Shown here: piece after piece, positions 1-10,445 of the stretch
How positions within the stretch are numbered: the first letter of the stretch is position 1
Layout: every line of letters starts with the position of its first letter
NCBI GenBank assembly: GCA_963707445.1
Contig: CAVPPW010000026.1
Location: forward strand, 46,070 to 110,069
Source: JALORV01 sp963707445
Lineage (GTDB): Bacteria > Pseudomonadota > Gammaproteobacteria > Burkholderiales > Burkholderiaceae_F
Direction: 5' to 3'
Length of the DNA: 64,000 nt
The notes under the pieces: model-generated
Seen by the model: only the letters and a program-made list of their open reading frames with translations
What the model was told of the DNA's origin: nothing
Database searches by the model: none
Position numbers and translations under genes: made by a program

Positions 1-2
1 GC

Positions 3-1039
3 AAGCTCGGCGACCTCGGCGTGCTCGGCATCACGGTGGAGGAAGCCTATGGCGGCGCCGGACATGGGCTACCTCGCGCACATCGTCGCGATGGAAGAGA
101 TCTCGCGCGCCAGCGCCTCGATCGGGCTGTCGTACGGCGCGCACTCGAACCTGTGTGTCAACCAGATCAAGCGCAACGCCAACGCAACGCAGAAGCAGAA
201 GTACCTGCCAAAGCTGGTCAGCGGCGAGCACGTCGGTGCGCTGGCGATGAGCGAGCCGAATGCCGGGTCCGATGTGGTCAGCATGAAGATGCGCGCCGAC
301 TTCAAGGGCGACCGCTACCTGCTGAACGGCACCAAGATGTGGATCACCAACGGTCCCGATTGCGACGTGCTGGTGGTCTACGCCAAGACCGATCCGCAGA
401 TGGGCGCGCGCGGCATGACCACCTTCATCGTCGAGAAAGGCATGAAGGGATTCTCGGTCGCGCAGAAGCTCGACAAGCTCGGCATGCGCGGCTCGCACAC
501 CGGTGAACTCGTGTTCGAGAACGTCGAGGTGCCGGCGGAGAACGTGCTCGGCGAGGAAGGCGGCGGTGCGAAGGTGCTGATGAGCGGACTCGACTTCGAG
601 CGCGCGGTGCTTTCGGGCGGCCCGCTCGGGATCATGGCGGCCTGCATGGATGCCGTTCTGCCCTACGTGCACGACCGCCAGCAGTTCGGCCAGCCGATCG
701 GCGAGTTCCAGTTGATGCAGGGAAAGCTCGCCGACATGTACACCATGCTGATGGCGAGCCGTGCCTACGTCTACGAGGTCGGCCGCGCCTGCGACCGCGC
801 CACGCCGCAGACCGTGCGCCAGATCCGCAAGGATGCTGCCGGCGCGATCCTGTTCGCCTCGGAGAAGGCCACATGGATGGCGGGCGAAGCGATCCAGGCG
901 CTCGGCGGCAACGGCTACATCAACGACTATCCCGACCGGCCGCCTGTGGCGCGACGCCAAGCTCTACGAGATCGGCGCAGGAACGTCCGAGATCCGGCGG
1001 ATGCTGATCGGTCGCGAGCTCTTCTCCGAGACCATGTAG
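3..1039 (+). CDS. liuA: Isovaleryl-CoA dehydrogenase, 5'-truncated
   Basis: FAD-dependent acyl-CoA dehydrogenase that oxidises isovaleryl-CoA to 3-methylcrotonyl-CoA in leucine breakdown. The window starts inside the gene. Visible family marks are YGGAG, the FAD/substrate segment LAMSEPNAGSD, MWITNGPD, and DFERAVLSGGPLG, whose Glu sits where isovaleryl-CoA dehydrogenases keep the catalytic base. The C-terminus reads LYEIGAGTSEIRR, with Gly instead of the Glu of short-chain enzymes, which supports this subfamily. Two one-base insertions, near 57 and 933, break the frame; the protein reads through both once corrected. Other leucine-pathway genes lie 15-34 kb downstream. Confidence 0.88.
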
Positions 1040-1152
1040 CTCAGTAGCGCCGGCGCGCGATTGCGCCGCCGAATGACTGAGCGCCGAGAGCGCGACCGCC
1101 CTCTCCTGACGCGGATACGGGGCATTTCACTGCGCCGCAGCATCAGATTTTC

Positions 1153-1187
1153 TTGACAGCCAGGGCGTTTGTTTACTTCAATAAACA
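1153..1187 (+). promoter_or_regulatory. Putative promoter with 18-bp palindromic operator
   Basis: A consensus-like -35 box TTGACA (1153-1158) is followed by a perfect inverted repeat TGTTTA-CTTCAA-TAAACA at 1170-1187, placed where the -10 element would fall. It lies 120 bases before the GTG of the ABC-transporter operon, in an unusually AT-rich patch of a GC-rich region. A repressor bound there would block the -10 region. The regulator is not identified; a LacI, DeoR or GntR-type protein responding to the transported polyol is an inference. Confidence 0.5.
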
Positions 1188-1306
1188 TAGGTAAGCAAAG
1201 CGCTCCCTGCCTCCGACAGCGCCGTGCTACCCGCCCGCATCAAGTCGGTGCTCGATCGGCGCGACACGTCAACGCGAACCAAGGTCGGAGACGCAAGGAG
1301 ACCCCC

Positions 1307-2658
1307 GTGAAGCTGTCGAAAACCATCGCGGCCGCCGCCGGCGTGGCAATGCTGGCCGCGCTTGCTTCGCCCGCTGTCCATGCGCAAGCCAAGGCCGGCG
1401 GCAAGACCATCACCCTGTGCTGGGCCGCCTGGGACCCGGCCAACGCGCTGGTGGAGCTGTCGAAGGACTTCACCGCCAAGACCGGCATCAAGATGAAGTT
1501 CGAGTTCGTGCCCTGGCCGAACTTCGCCGACCGCATGCTCAACGAGCTCAACTCCAAGGGCAAGCTGTGCGACCTGATGATCGGCGACAGCCAGTGGATC
1601 GGCGGCGCGGCCGAGAGCGGCCACTACGTCAAGCTGAACGACTTCTTCGCCAAGGAAGGCATCAAGATGAGCGACTTCATGCCGGCCACGGTGACCGGCT
1701 ACTCCGAGTGGCCGAAGGGCACGCCGAACTACTGGGCGCTGCCGGCGATGGGCGACGCGGTCGGCTGGACCTACCGCAAGGACTGGTTCGCCAGCCCGAG
1801 CTCCAGGCCGAGTTCAAGACCAAGTACAAGCCGCGACCTGGCGCCGCCGAAGACCTGGACCGAGTTCAAGCAGGTCGCCGAGTTCTTCCAGGACCGCGAC
1901 GATCGACGGCAAGAAGGTCTACGGCGCCTACATCTTCACCGAGCGCGGCTCCGAAGGCATCACGATGGGCGTGACCAACGTGCTCTACCCCTTCGGCTTC
2001 CAGTACCAGGACCCGAAGAAGCCGTACGCGATGGACGGCTTCGTCAACTCGCCGGACGCGGTCAAGGGCGCTCGAGTTCTACAAGGCGCTCTACAAGTGC
2101 TGCACGCCGCCGGGGCTGACCAACGCCTACATGCAGGAAGGCCTCGACGCCTTCAAGTCGGGCCAGGTGGCGATGATGATGAACTGGTTCGCCTTCTTCC
2201 CCGGCCTGTACAAGGACCCGAACGTCGGCGGCGACAAGATCGGCTTCTTCGTCAATCCCAGCGACAAGGCCAAGGGCGTCGCAGCTCGGCGGCCAGGGCA
2301 TCTCGGTGGTGCCGTACTCGCCGAACCGCAACGAGGCGCTGCAGTACATCAAGTGGTTCGCGCAGCCCGACGTGCAGAAGAAGTGGTGGGCGCTCGGCGG
2401 CTACTCGTGCGCACAAGGCGGTGCTGCAGGATCCGGGCTTCGCCAAGAGCGCGCCGTTCGCCGAGCGAGTTCCTGACAGTCGATGGAGCATGGTCAAGGA
2501 CTTCTGGGCCGAGCCGACCTACGCGCAGCTGCTGCTGGCGATGCAGAAGCGCGTCCACGACTACGTCGTCGCCGACAAGGGCACCGCGAAGGAAGCGCTC
2601 GACGGCCTGGTCGCCGACTGGACCGAAGGTGTTCAAGGAAGACGGCAAGCTGAAGTAG
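1307..2658 (+). CDS. ABC transporter solute-binding protein, carbohydrate/polyol type
   Basis: Periplasmic binding protein of a family-1 (sugar/polyol) ABC importer. The GTG at 1307 follows AAGGAG at good spacing and opens a signal peptide: a short basic start, the hydrophobic core AAAAGVAMLAALA and the cleavage region AVHAQA. The mature part has the family look (ALVELSKDFTAKTGIKMKF, LCDLMIGDSQWIGG, WALPAMGDAVGWTYRKDWF). About 450 aa is normal for the family. At least seven single-base indels interrupt the frame after about 1797 (for example near 1797, 1830, 1900, 2070, 2285, 2410, 2630), yet the protein resumes each time up to FKEDGKLK and TAG. It is first in an operon with two permeases and two ATPases. 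The ligand is unknown; a polyol, glycerol or triose is suggested by the dihydroxyacetone kinase genes downstream. Confidence 0.82.
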
Positions 2659-2754
2659 CGCGACGCGTCGCCGCTCGACAGCGAGCGGCGCTCCCCGGGA
2701 CGTCGTCGCCCGGAGAGCGCGTCCGGCATCGCGATGCGCCGACGATCGCAGTCG

Positions 2755-3723
2755 ATGATCGAACCGCTCCGAGCTCGCACGATCGCTGCCGACCGCGCCG
2801 CGCAGCGCCACGCCCGCACCGCTGGCACGCCGCGTGCGCGGCCTGTCGGATCGCGCCATCGCCTGGCTGTTCATCGCGCCGACGATCGTGCTGCTGCTGG
2901 CGATCAACATCTTCCCGCTGATCTGGACGATCCGGCTGTCGTTCACCAACTACCGCGCCAACCGGCCGAATGCGCCGGTGCGTCGGCGTCGGCATCGACC
3001 ACTACGTGTCGATCCTGACCGACCCCGACGTCTGGGCCGCGATGCAGGCGACCGCGCACTTCCTGTTCTGGACGATCCTGCTGCAGACGCTGATCGGCTT
3101 CGCGCTCGCCTACCTGATCGACCGCGCTTCCGCGGCCACGGCTTCTGGACCACGGTGATCCTGATCCCGATGATGCTGTCGCCGGCGGTGGTCGGCAACT
3201 TCTGGGCCTTCCTCTACCAGCCGCAGATCGGCCTGTTCAACTACGTCGTGTCGCTTCTTCACCGGCATCCCGCCGTCAGTCTTCGAGATGATCGGCTCGG
3301 TCAAGCTCGCGCCCTGGGCGATCGTCATCGTCGACACCTGGATGTGGACGCCCTACGTGATGCTGATCTGCCTGGCCGGGCTGCGCTCGCATCCCCGACT
3401 ACATCTACGAGGCGGCCGAGGTCGACCGCGCGTCGGCCTGGCGGCAGTTCTGGCGCATCACGCTGCCGATGGTGCTGCCGTTCATCATGCTGGCGGTGCT
3501 GTTCCGCGGCATCGAGAACTTCAAGATGTTCGACATGGTCAACCTGCTGACCATCGGCGGCCCGGGCTCGACCACCGAGGTGGCGTCGATCACGCTCAAG
3601 CGCGAGGCGTTCGAGAAGTGGCGCACCGGCTATTCGTCGGCGTTCGCGATCATCCTGTTCGTCGCGGTGTTCGGGCTGGCCAACATCTACGTCAAGGCGC
3701 TGAACCGCGTGAAGAACCGCTGA
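2755..3723 (+). CDS. ABC transporter permease, MalF/UgpA-like
   Basis: First inner-membrane permease of the importer. Hydrophobic helices start at AIAWLFIAPTIVLLLAINIF; near the end is the cytoplasmic EAA loop (EAAEVDRASAWRQFWRITLP) that contacts the ATPase, then PFIMLAVLFRGIENFKMFDM, typical of the UgpA/MalF family. ATG 2755 is chosen because the correct frame has a stop just upstream at 2756-2758 and no other start before GLSDRA; it requires one indel near 2768. Further indels lie near 2983, 3128, 3256 and 3391. Ends six bases before the next gene. Confidence 0.8.
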
Positions 3724-3728
3724 CGACG

Positions 3729-4695
3729 ATGAGCGCGACCGCATCAGCACCGGCCCACTCGGTCGTCGAACCGTCGCCGCGCTCGCAAGCGCGTCGCGGC
3801 GGTCGATCGTGATCGCTCTACGCGCTGATCACGATGGTGCCGCTGGCTGTGGATCTTCCTGACCGGCTTCAAGTCGCCGCCGGATTCGATCGGCTATCCG
3901 CCCAAGGTCTTGTTCACGCCGTCGTCGGAGGGCTTCTGCAACCTGTTCACCACGCGCTCGCGCCAGACCGCCGGAATACATCGCGCACCTGCCGCCGGCC
4001 GACCAGCGCCTGCGAGCGCATCGCGCGCGCAGAGCAACATGGTCGTGGTCGGCCGTCGAACTACGTGCCGCGCTTCATCAACTCGCTGATCATCGCCTTC
4101 GGCTCGACCGTGCTGTCGGTGCGTGCTCGGCGTGATGGCGGCCTACGCGTTCTCGCGCTTCCAGGTGCCGGGCAAGGACGACCTGCTGTTCTTCATCCTG
4201 TCGACGCGGATGATGCCGCCGATCGCGGTGGCGATCCCGATCTACCTGATGTATCGCGAGGTCGGCCTGTCCGACACGCGGCTGGGCATGATCCTGCTGT
4301 ACACCGCGGTCAACGTGTCGCTGGCGGTGTGGCTGCTGAAGGGCTTCATCGACGAGATTCCGCGCGAGTACGAGGAGGCGGCGATGGTCGACGGCTACAC
4401 GCGGCTGCAGGCCTTCCTCAAGGTCGTGCTGCCGCAGGCCACGACCGGCATCGTCGCGACCGCGATCTTCTGCCTGATCTTCGCCTGGAACGAGTACGCC
4501 TTCGCGGTGCTGCTGACCTCCGGCGAGGCGCAGACCGCGCCGCCGTTCATCCCGATCATCATCGGCGAGGGCGGGCAGGACTGGCCGGCGGTGGCCGCGG
4601 GCACGACGCTGTTCCTGGTGCCGATCCTGGTCTTCACCGTGCTGCTGCGCAAGCACCTGCTGCGCGGCATCACCTTCGGGGCGGTGCGCAAATGA
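3729..4695 (+). CDS. ABC transporter permease, MalG/UgpE-like
   Basis: Second permease subunit. After a Pro/Ser-rich N-terminus (MSATASAPAHSVVEPSPRS) come a first membrane segment with YALITMV, WIFLTGFKSPPD, a run of helices, and the EAA loop EEAAMVDGYTRLQAFLKVVLP, followed by FAWNEYAFAVLLTS, a hallmark of MalG-type permeases. The first 400 bases contain several indels (near 3810, 3848, 3970, 4040, 4120); 4123-4695 is intact. The TGA overlaps the next ATG (ATGA), which implies translational coupling. Transports the ligand of the upstream binding protein together with the MalF-like subunit. Confidence 0.82.
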
Positions 4696-4902
4696 GCGCG
4701 ACTGCGACGATCGCACTGCAGATCGCGCTGGCCGCGCTGGCTGCGGCGCGGCCCGATGGAACTCGCCGCCTGCGCGCTCATCGCGCATCGGCGTCTTCAT
4801 GCTGCTGCAGCCGTTCGCGATCGACGCTCTACACGCTACTCCTTCGTCACGACGCTGGCCGGCACGCTGATGTTCACGATCGTGTCCAAGTTCCCGGAGT
4901 AG
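4692..4902 (+). CDS. Small membrane protein of the ABC operon
   Basis: A short gene of about 69 codons between permease and ATPase, starting in an ATGA overlap with the permease. After correcting three or four indels it reads as two hydrophobic helices (ALQIALAALAAA and ACALIALGVFMLLQPFA) followed by YSFVTTLAGTLMFTIVSKFPE-like sequence. I do not recognise the family with certainty; small membrane proteins occur at this position in some polyol and glycerol importer operons (for example DUF2160 proteins), but I cannot assign it to one. Overlap and spacing suggest co-translation with the transporter. Confidence 0.5.
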
Positions 4903-4908
4903 GCGCAG

Positions 4909-6032
4909 ATGGCCGAGATCCGCGTCGAGAACCTGCACAAGACCTTCGGCGATTTCGTCGCGGTGCGCGACTCGACGCTTCACCGTGCGCGACGGCGAGT
5001 TCTTCTGCCTGCTCGGGCCGTCGGGCTGCGGCAAGACGACGACGCTGCGCATGATCGCCGGGCTCGAGCTGCCGACCTCCGGCCGCATCGTGCTCGGCGG
5101 CGAGGACGTGACCTTCAAGCGCGCCTCGCAGCGCGACATCGCCTTCGTGTTCCAGCTGTTCGCGCTCTACCCGCACCTGAACGTGCGCGCGAACATCGCC
5201 TTTCCGCTGAAGTCGCCAGGGCATGCCGCGGCGCGAGATCGACGCAGCGGGTCGACGAAGCGGCGCGCATCCTGCGCATCACGCACCTGCTCGACGCGCG
5301 GTCTCGGGCCTGTCCAGCGGCGACCGCCAGCGCGTCGCGCTGGGCCGCGCCATCGTGCGCCAGCCGATGGCCTTCCTGATGGACGAGCCGCTCGGCGCGC
5401 TCGACGCCGAGTTCCGCGAGCTGATGTGCGGCGAGCTGCGCGGCGCTGCACGATCGGCTGAAGGCGACCACCGTCTACGTCACGCACGACCAGCTCGAGG
5501 CGATGGCGATGGCCGACACGATCGCGGTCATGAACCGACGGCGTGATCGAGCAGCTCGGCCCGCCGCAGGAGATCTACGACCGGCCGGCGTCAGCATGTT
5601 CGTCGCCGACTTCATCGGCTCGCCGCCGATGAACTTCCTGCCCTGTGCGACGGCCGGCGTAGGGCTCGCACGCGGCGACCGCACACGTTCGCGTCGACGA
5701 CACCGAGGTCGCGATTCCTCCGCTGTGCAGGAGGCTGCCGACAACGCGCTTCGTGCTGGCGTCCGCCCGGAGCACGTTCAGCTCTCGGCCGATGCACCGC
5801 TGCGCGCCGCGGTTGTCGGCACCGAGTACCTCGGCACGACGCAGATCGTCACGCTGAACCGCGCGACGGCACCACGCGTGAAGGCGCGCGTGCCGTCCGA
5901 CGTGCCGGCGCAGGGTCGGCGAGCACGTCGGCCTGCGGCTTCGACAGCACGCGGCTCGCCGCTGTTCGACGCGTGCGAGCGGCGTGGCGCTGCGCTCGGC
6001 TCTGCACCAGCCGGCCGCGCGCGCATGGCTGA
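4909..6032 (+). CDS. ABC transporter ATP-binding protein, first of two
   Basis: Cytoplasmic ATPase of the importer. It has Walker A GPSGCGKTTT, the Q-loop context FVFQLFALYPHLNV, Walker B AFLMDEPLGALDAEF and the switch TVYVTHDQLEAMAMAD. The signature motif is LSSGDRQRVALGRA, so LSGGQ is replaced by LSSGD. A C-terminal regulatory domain of the MalK type follows (MFVADFIGSPPMNF, then a TOBE-like part with RPEHVQL). Indels near 4975, 5225, 5300, 5448 and 5537 break the frame. The end is inferred: restoring frame gives a TGA at 6030-6032 overlapping the next start by 8 bases. Confidence 0.8.
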
Positions 6033-7057
6033 GTTCCGCTTCGAGGCGTCACCAAGCGCTTCGGCAGCGACCGAGGCAGTCGCGGACCTGACGCTCGCGG
6101 TCGCCGACGGCGAGTTCATCGTGCTGCTCGGTCCGACCGGCGCCGGCAAGACGACGACGCTGCGGCTTGCTCGCCGGGCCTGGAGCGCCCGATGCCGGCC
6201 GCATCTGGATCGACGGGCGCGACGTGACGCGCGAGCCTCCGGCGGCGCGCGACGTCACCTTCGTGTTCCAGCAGTATTCGCTCTATCCGCACCTGACCGT
6301 CTTCGACAACCTCGCCTTTCCGCTGCGCTCGCCGGCGCGCCGCTGGCCCGAGGCGCGCATCGACGCCAAGGTGCGCGAGGTGGCGCAGCTGCTGCACATC
6401 GACGACAAGCTCGCCAACCGCGCCACGCAGCTGTCGGGCGGCCAGATGCAGCGCGTGGCGATCGGCCGCGCGCTCGTGCGCGAGCCGCGCGTGTACCTGA
6501 TGGACGAGCCGCTGTCGTCGCTGGACGCCAAGCTGCGCGCCGAGCTGCGCGTCGAGCTCAAGCGCATCCAGCGCGATCTGCGGCGCGACCATGCTCTACG
6601 TCACGCACGACCAGACCGAGGCGATGACGCTGGCGACGCGCATCGGCGTGCTCGACCGAGGCCGGCTGGTCCAGATCGGCAACTCCGCGCGAGATCTACG
6701 AGCAGCCGGCGAACACCTACGTCGCCACGCGCCTCGGCAGTCCGGGGATCAACCTGCTGTCGCGCGCGCTGCTGCCGCGGCTGCAGGCGCCCGCGGAAAC
6801 GGTCGACGGTCGGCGTGCGCACCGAGCACGTGCGCGTGCACAAGGCGATCAACGGGGTCGCGTTCGGCCGCGTGCGCTGGATCGAGCATCTGGGCGACGC
6901 CAACCATCTTCATCTGCGCGTCGGCGATACCAGCGCCGAAAGTGACCTCGTGACGCTGACCGATCCCGCGACGCCGCTGGCGGTCGGCGACGCGGTCGAT
7001 GTCGAGTTCATCGCGCCGCTTTACTTCGACGCTCAGGGGCGCCGCATTGCAGGTTGA
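6025..7057 (+). CDS. ABC transporter ATP-binding protein, second of two
   Basis: Second, distinct MalK-type ATPase. Walker A GPTGAGKTTT, the Q-loop region TFVFQQYSLYPHLTVFDNL, a canonical signature LSGGQMQRVAIGRALV, Walker B VYLMDEPLSSLDAKL and the H-loop MLYVTHDQTEAMTLA are all present. The C-terminal TOBE-type region (GVRTEHVRVHKAINGVAF and later FIAPLYFDAQGRR) ends at TGA 7055-7057. One operon encoding two different ATPases matches known glycerol importers (GlpS/GlpT arrangement) and suggests an ATPase heterodimer. Indels lie near 6048, 6172, 6585, 6690 and 6800. Confidence 0.82.
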
Positions 7058-7068
7058 CGACCATTCGC

Positions 7069-7673
7069 ATGGACATCGCCCTGCGCACGCACGATCGTCG
7101 AAGCGCTGGCCCGTCGCGTCATCGCGCACGCCGACGAACTGACGCAGCTCGACCAGGCGATCGGCGATGGTGACCACGGCCTGAACATGAAACGTGGCTT
7201 CGAAGCCGTGCTCGCCGATCTCGATGCGCTCGCCGCCAGCCGACGCGGGAACGCTGTTCACGGGCGTCGGCAGAACGCTGGTGATGAAGGTCGGAGGCGC
7301 CTCGGGCCCGCTCTACGGAACGCTGTTCATGCAGCTCGGCAAGAGCTGGCCGACGGTGTCGACGCCGCCGGATTGCGTGCCTGCTGCAAGGCCGCGGTCG
7401 AGGCCGTTGCGGCGCGGGCAAGTCGCAGTCCGGGCAGAAGACGATGCTCGACGTCCTGCTGCCGGTCGCGCGCGGAGCTGCGAAGGCGACCCGGATGTCG
7501 CCGCGTCTGCGAGCAAGTGCGGCGGCCGCGCACAGGCGACCATTCCGATGGAAGCGCAGCGCGGGCGCGCTTCGTTCCTGAGGGAGCGCTCGATCGGGCA
7601 CATGGATCCCGGTGCGCGCTCCAGCCAATTGATGATCGAGGCCGTCTGCGACGTGCTGGAGTCCACACCATGA
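7069..7673 (+). CDS. dhaL: Dihydroxyacetone kinase subunit DhaL (ADP-binding)
   Basis: DhaL holds the ADP cofactor that is rephosphorylated by DhaM and passes phosphate to the substrate bound on DhaK. Diagnostic motifs are AIGDGDHGLNMKRGF (Mg-ADP binding Asp residues), GGASGPLYGTLF and the C-terminal HMDPGARSSQLMIEA. About 200 aa, normal for the family. The N-terminus MDIALRT is only 11 bases after the upstream stop. Indels near 7088, 7240, 7385, 7410 and 7500 shift the frame. The TGA overlaps the ATG of dhaM (ATGA). ADP as a tightly bound cofactor is family knowledge. Confidence 0.88.
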
Positions 7674-8064
7674 ACGTCGGCATCGTGATCGTGTCCCACT
7701 CTCCGGAGGTCGCCAAGGGCGCCGCCGACATGGTGCGGCAGATGGTCGGCGACGGCGTTCCGCTCGCATGGACCGGCGGCAATCCCGACGGCGGATTGGG
7801 CACGATCGTCGAGGGCATTCTCGCAGGCGATCGATGCGGCGTGGTCGGACGCCGGCGTCGCGATCCTCGTCGATCTCGGCGGCGCGGAGACCAACAGCGA
7901 AATGGCGATCGAGATGCTGCCGGCTGAACGTCAGGGCCGCGTCGTGATCTGCGATGCGCCGGTGGTCGAAGGTGCGGTCATGGCGGCGACCGAGGCCTGG
8001 GGCGGATCGCGACCTCGCGGCGGTCAAGCGCACCGCCGAGGAACTGAACCATGAATCGGACTAG
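7670..8064 (+). CDS. dhaM: PTS-dependent DHA kinase phosphotransferase DhaM (EIIA-Man domain)
   Basis: EIIA-mannose-like domain that takes phosphate from HPr and transfers it to ADP on DhaL. The N-terminus NVGIVIVSHSPEVAKGA carries the expected active-site His10 in the SHS motif. The body includes TGGNPDGGLGTI, a Mg/dimer loop usual in DhaM, and the end reads EELNHESD then TAG at 8062-8064. About 130 aa: a single-domain DhaM, unlike the longer enterobacterial DhaM in which HPr and part of EI are fused; here those parts are the next two genes. Indels near 7828 and 8003. Confidence 0.85.
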
Positions 8065-8073
8065 GGCCTTGGC

Positions 8074-8360
8074 ATGACGATGCCCGGTGCTTCGGTCTCG
8101 ACTTGCTGCACAGCGCCGGACTGCACGCGCGACCGGTGGTCACGCTGACCAAGCTCGCCAAGACTTTTGCCAGCCGCATCCAGATCGCCGCGCATGCCGA
8201 CGGGCCATGGATCGATGCGAAGAGCGTCGTCAAGGTGATGGGCATGAAGACCCCGAGCGACACGCAGCTGTACTTCCGCGCCGACGGCGTCGACGCCGAT
8301 GCGGCGCTTTCGGCGCTGGTCAAGCTCGTCAGCGACGACTTCCAGGGAGGCCCGGCGTGA
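8074..8360 (+). CDS. HPr-like phosphocarrier protein
   Basis: Small PTS phosphocarrier linking EI to DhaM. The phosphorylation-site motif GLHARPVVTLTKLAKTF places the active His at about residue 18. Later KSVVKVMGMKTPSDTQ is the position of the regulatory-Ser region in HPr proteins, but no HPr-kinase type Ser context is evident. About 95 aa, slightly longer than typical 85-90. One base appears missing near 8104, after MTMPGASVST. The stop overlaps the GTG start of EI (GTGA). The context says it serves the dihydroxyacetone kinase rather than general sugar PTS. Confidence 0.86.
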
Positions 8361-9987
8361 CGGCGCGGGATTCTCCAGTGCTGACGGTGCCGCAGCGGCT
8401 CACCGGGCAGCCGGCCGCACCGGGATTGGTCTTCGGCCGTATTGTCGAGATCGCGCCTACGCCCGCGCGTGGCAGTCGCAGCCCGGCCGGCCCGCCAGGC
8501 GAAATGCTGTGCAGCCGCAATTGCCGAAGCCGTACGACAGCTCGAAGCCTTGCGCGGCGGCACCGCGGACACTGAAGCGCGCAAGATTCTCGAGTTCCAG
8601 ATCGAATTCCTCAACGACCCGGCGCTGCTCGAACCGGCCGAGGGACAGTTTGCCGAAGGCTCGGATGCGAGCCACGCCTGGTGCACCGCGATCGACACGC
8701 AGATCGCGGATTTTGAAGCGGCCGACGATGATTATTTCCGTCACCGCGTCGGCGACCTGCGCGACATGCGCGCGCGCGTGCTGGCGATCCTGGCTGGCGA
8801 GCAGCTCATACCGTTGCAGCTGCCGCCGGATGCAATCCTGCTCGCCGACGACCTCGCGCCTTCGCGCTTCCTCGCGTCGACTGGCAGCCGCGGCAGGCGA
8901 TCGTCCTGCGCAACGGCTCCGCCACTGCCCACGTTGCGCTGCTTGCGCGTGCACGGCGCGTACCGATGGTCGTGGGCGTCGGCGACGCGCCGATCGCCGA
9001 CGGCACATTGGCGATCCTCGACGGTGCCGCGGGCACGCTGGAGCTGTCGCCCGACGCGGCGCAGCTCGAGGCCTATGCGCTGCGCCGCGCGCGCGCCGAC
9101 GACGAGCACGAGCGCGATGCGCAAGCCGCGACGCGGCCGGCAGCGACACTGGAAGGCGAGCGCGTTCAGGTGCTGCTGAACGTTTCAACGCTCGAGGAGC
9201 TCGATTCCATCGATCCGGCGATCTGCGACGGCATCGGCCTGGTACGCACTGAGCTGCTATTTGCGCACGGACCGCCGGACGAGGCGACCCAGATCGCCTT
9301 TTACCGGCGCCTGCTCGATTGGGCCGGCGGTCGTCCCGTTGTGATCCGCACGCTGGATGCCGGCGGCGACAAGCCGATTGCCGGCGTCACGATCGACGGC
9401 GAGTCGAATCCGTTTCTCGGCGTGCGCGGCGTGCGGCTATCGCTCGCGGCGCCGCAGTCTGTTCAAGGTGCAGCTGCGCGCGCTGCTCGCCGCCGCGGTC
9501 GCCGGCGATCTGCGCATCATGCTGCCGATGATCACCGCACCGGCCGAAGTCGACGAAGGTGCGCGCCCTGCTGGCGCAGGCGGCCGCCGAGCTTGCCGCG
9601 GAGCACCGGTCGCACGCCGTGCCGCCGCTCGGCATCATGGTCGAAGTACCGGCGGCAGCGCTCGCGCTCGAAGCATTCGATGCATCGATTTCTCATCGAT
9701 CGGCTCGAACGACCTGCTGCAATACACGATGGCCGCGGCGCGCGACAATCACACAGTGAGCGAGCTCGCGGACCCCGCACACCCGGGCTTCGATGCACTG
9801 CTGCGCATGATCGTGCGCAGCGCCGCAGCGCGCGGACTGTCGCTGTCGCTGTGCGGCGACCTGGCCGCGCAGCCGCGCCACGTGCCGGGGCTGCTCGCCG
9901 CCGGCCTGCGCGCGCTGTCGATGCCGGCGACCTCGGTCGGTGCGGTCAAGGGCGCGATCGCGGCTTGGTCCAGCGGCTGCGGGATAG
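8357..9987 (+). CDS. PTS enzyme I (PEP-protein phosphotransferase) for DHA kinase
   Basis: Autophosphorylates with PEP and phosphorylates HPr. The start is the GTG overlapping the HPr stop and gives LTGQPAAPGLVFGRIVEI, a typical EI N-terminus. The swivelling-domain active His lies in NGSATAHVALLAR followed by VPMVVGVG. The PEP-binding barrel shows GIGLVRTELLFAHG, VVIRTLDAGGDKP, NPFLGVRGVRLSL, LRIMLPMIT, GIMVEVPAAAL, FSIGSNDLLQYT and LCGDLAAQP. About 540 aa, a little shorter than the usual 570. Indels near 8465, 8500, 8878, 9460, 9560, 9690 and 9965. The final stop (TAG 9985) needs one frame correction and is the least certain part. Confidence 0.84.
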
Positions 9988-9993
9988 CCTTCC

Positions 9994-10429
9994 ATGGGAG
10001 CGCCGATCGAAGCCGGCAGCGCGGTCGCGGCCTACAAGCAGATCCTGCGAACCGCGCTCGAGCTCCGGCCGGCCGGCATCCGGCGGCGCTTGGCCGAGGT
10101 GCTGGGCAAGAACCGCAGCTTCATCACGCATCTGTCCAATCCGGTGTACTCGACGCCGATCCCGGCGCAGTACGTCGAGACCATCTTTCGGTGTGCCACT
10201 TCTCCGCTGGGCGAGCGCGAGTCTTTTCTCGCCGCATACGAACGCGCGCACCCGGGACGCCTCGCACGACCATCGGCTCGCACCACGTGGCGACGCCTCG
10301 AACTGCGCCTGCCGGATCTCAACGATCCGGAGAAGAACGCGCATCTCGATCGGCTGCTGCAGGACATGGCGGCTACGTATCGCCCACCTGATGCAGACCG
10401 ATCTCGACAACGGCGCGCAGGACGGATGA
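9994..10429 (+). CDS. Putative helix-turn-helix protein of the dha operon
   Basis: About 145 aa, between EI and DhaK. ATG 9994 gives MGAPIEAGSAVAAYKQILRT. The segment RPAGIRRRLAEVLGKNRSFI followed by a short loop looks like an XRE-style helix-turn-helix, then VETIFR-CHFSP and ESFLAAYERAHP. The C-terminal half includes LPDLNDPEKNAHLDRLLQDM. Position inside a PTS/DHA kinase operon makes a regulatory or operon-specific accessory role plausible, but this is inference; I do not recognise a named family. A compensated indel pair lies near 10190-10210 and another near 10380; the end at 10429 assumes the latter. Confidence 0.55.
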
Positions 10430-10445
10430 GCACAGGAGACAACGG

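Noticed and set aside
1307..7057. ABC transporter genes as decayed pseudogenes
   Set aside because: All catalytic motifs are intact, breaks are single-base and frames resume at once; decay would also show nonsense and missense changes. Sequence error is the simpler reading.
8357..9987. DhaM, HPr and EI as one fused multidomain protein
   Set aside because: A TAG ends DhaM before the HPr ATG, and HPr and EI overlap as GTGA. Separate genes fit better, although nearby indels leave a small doubt.
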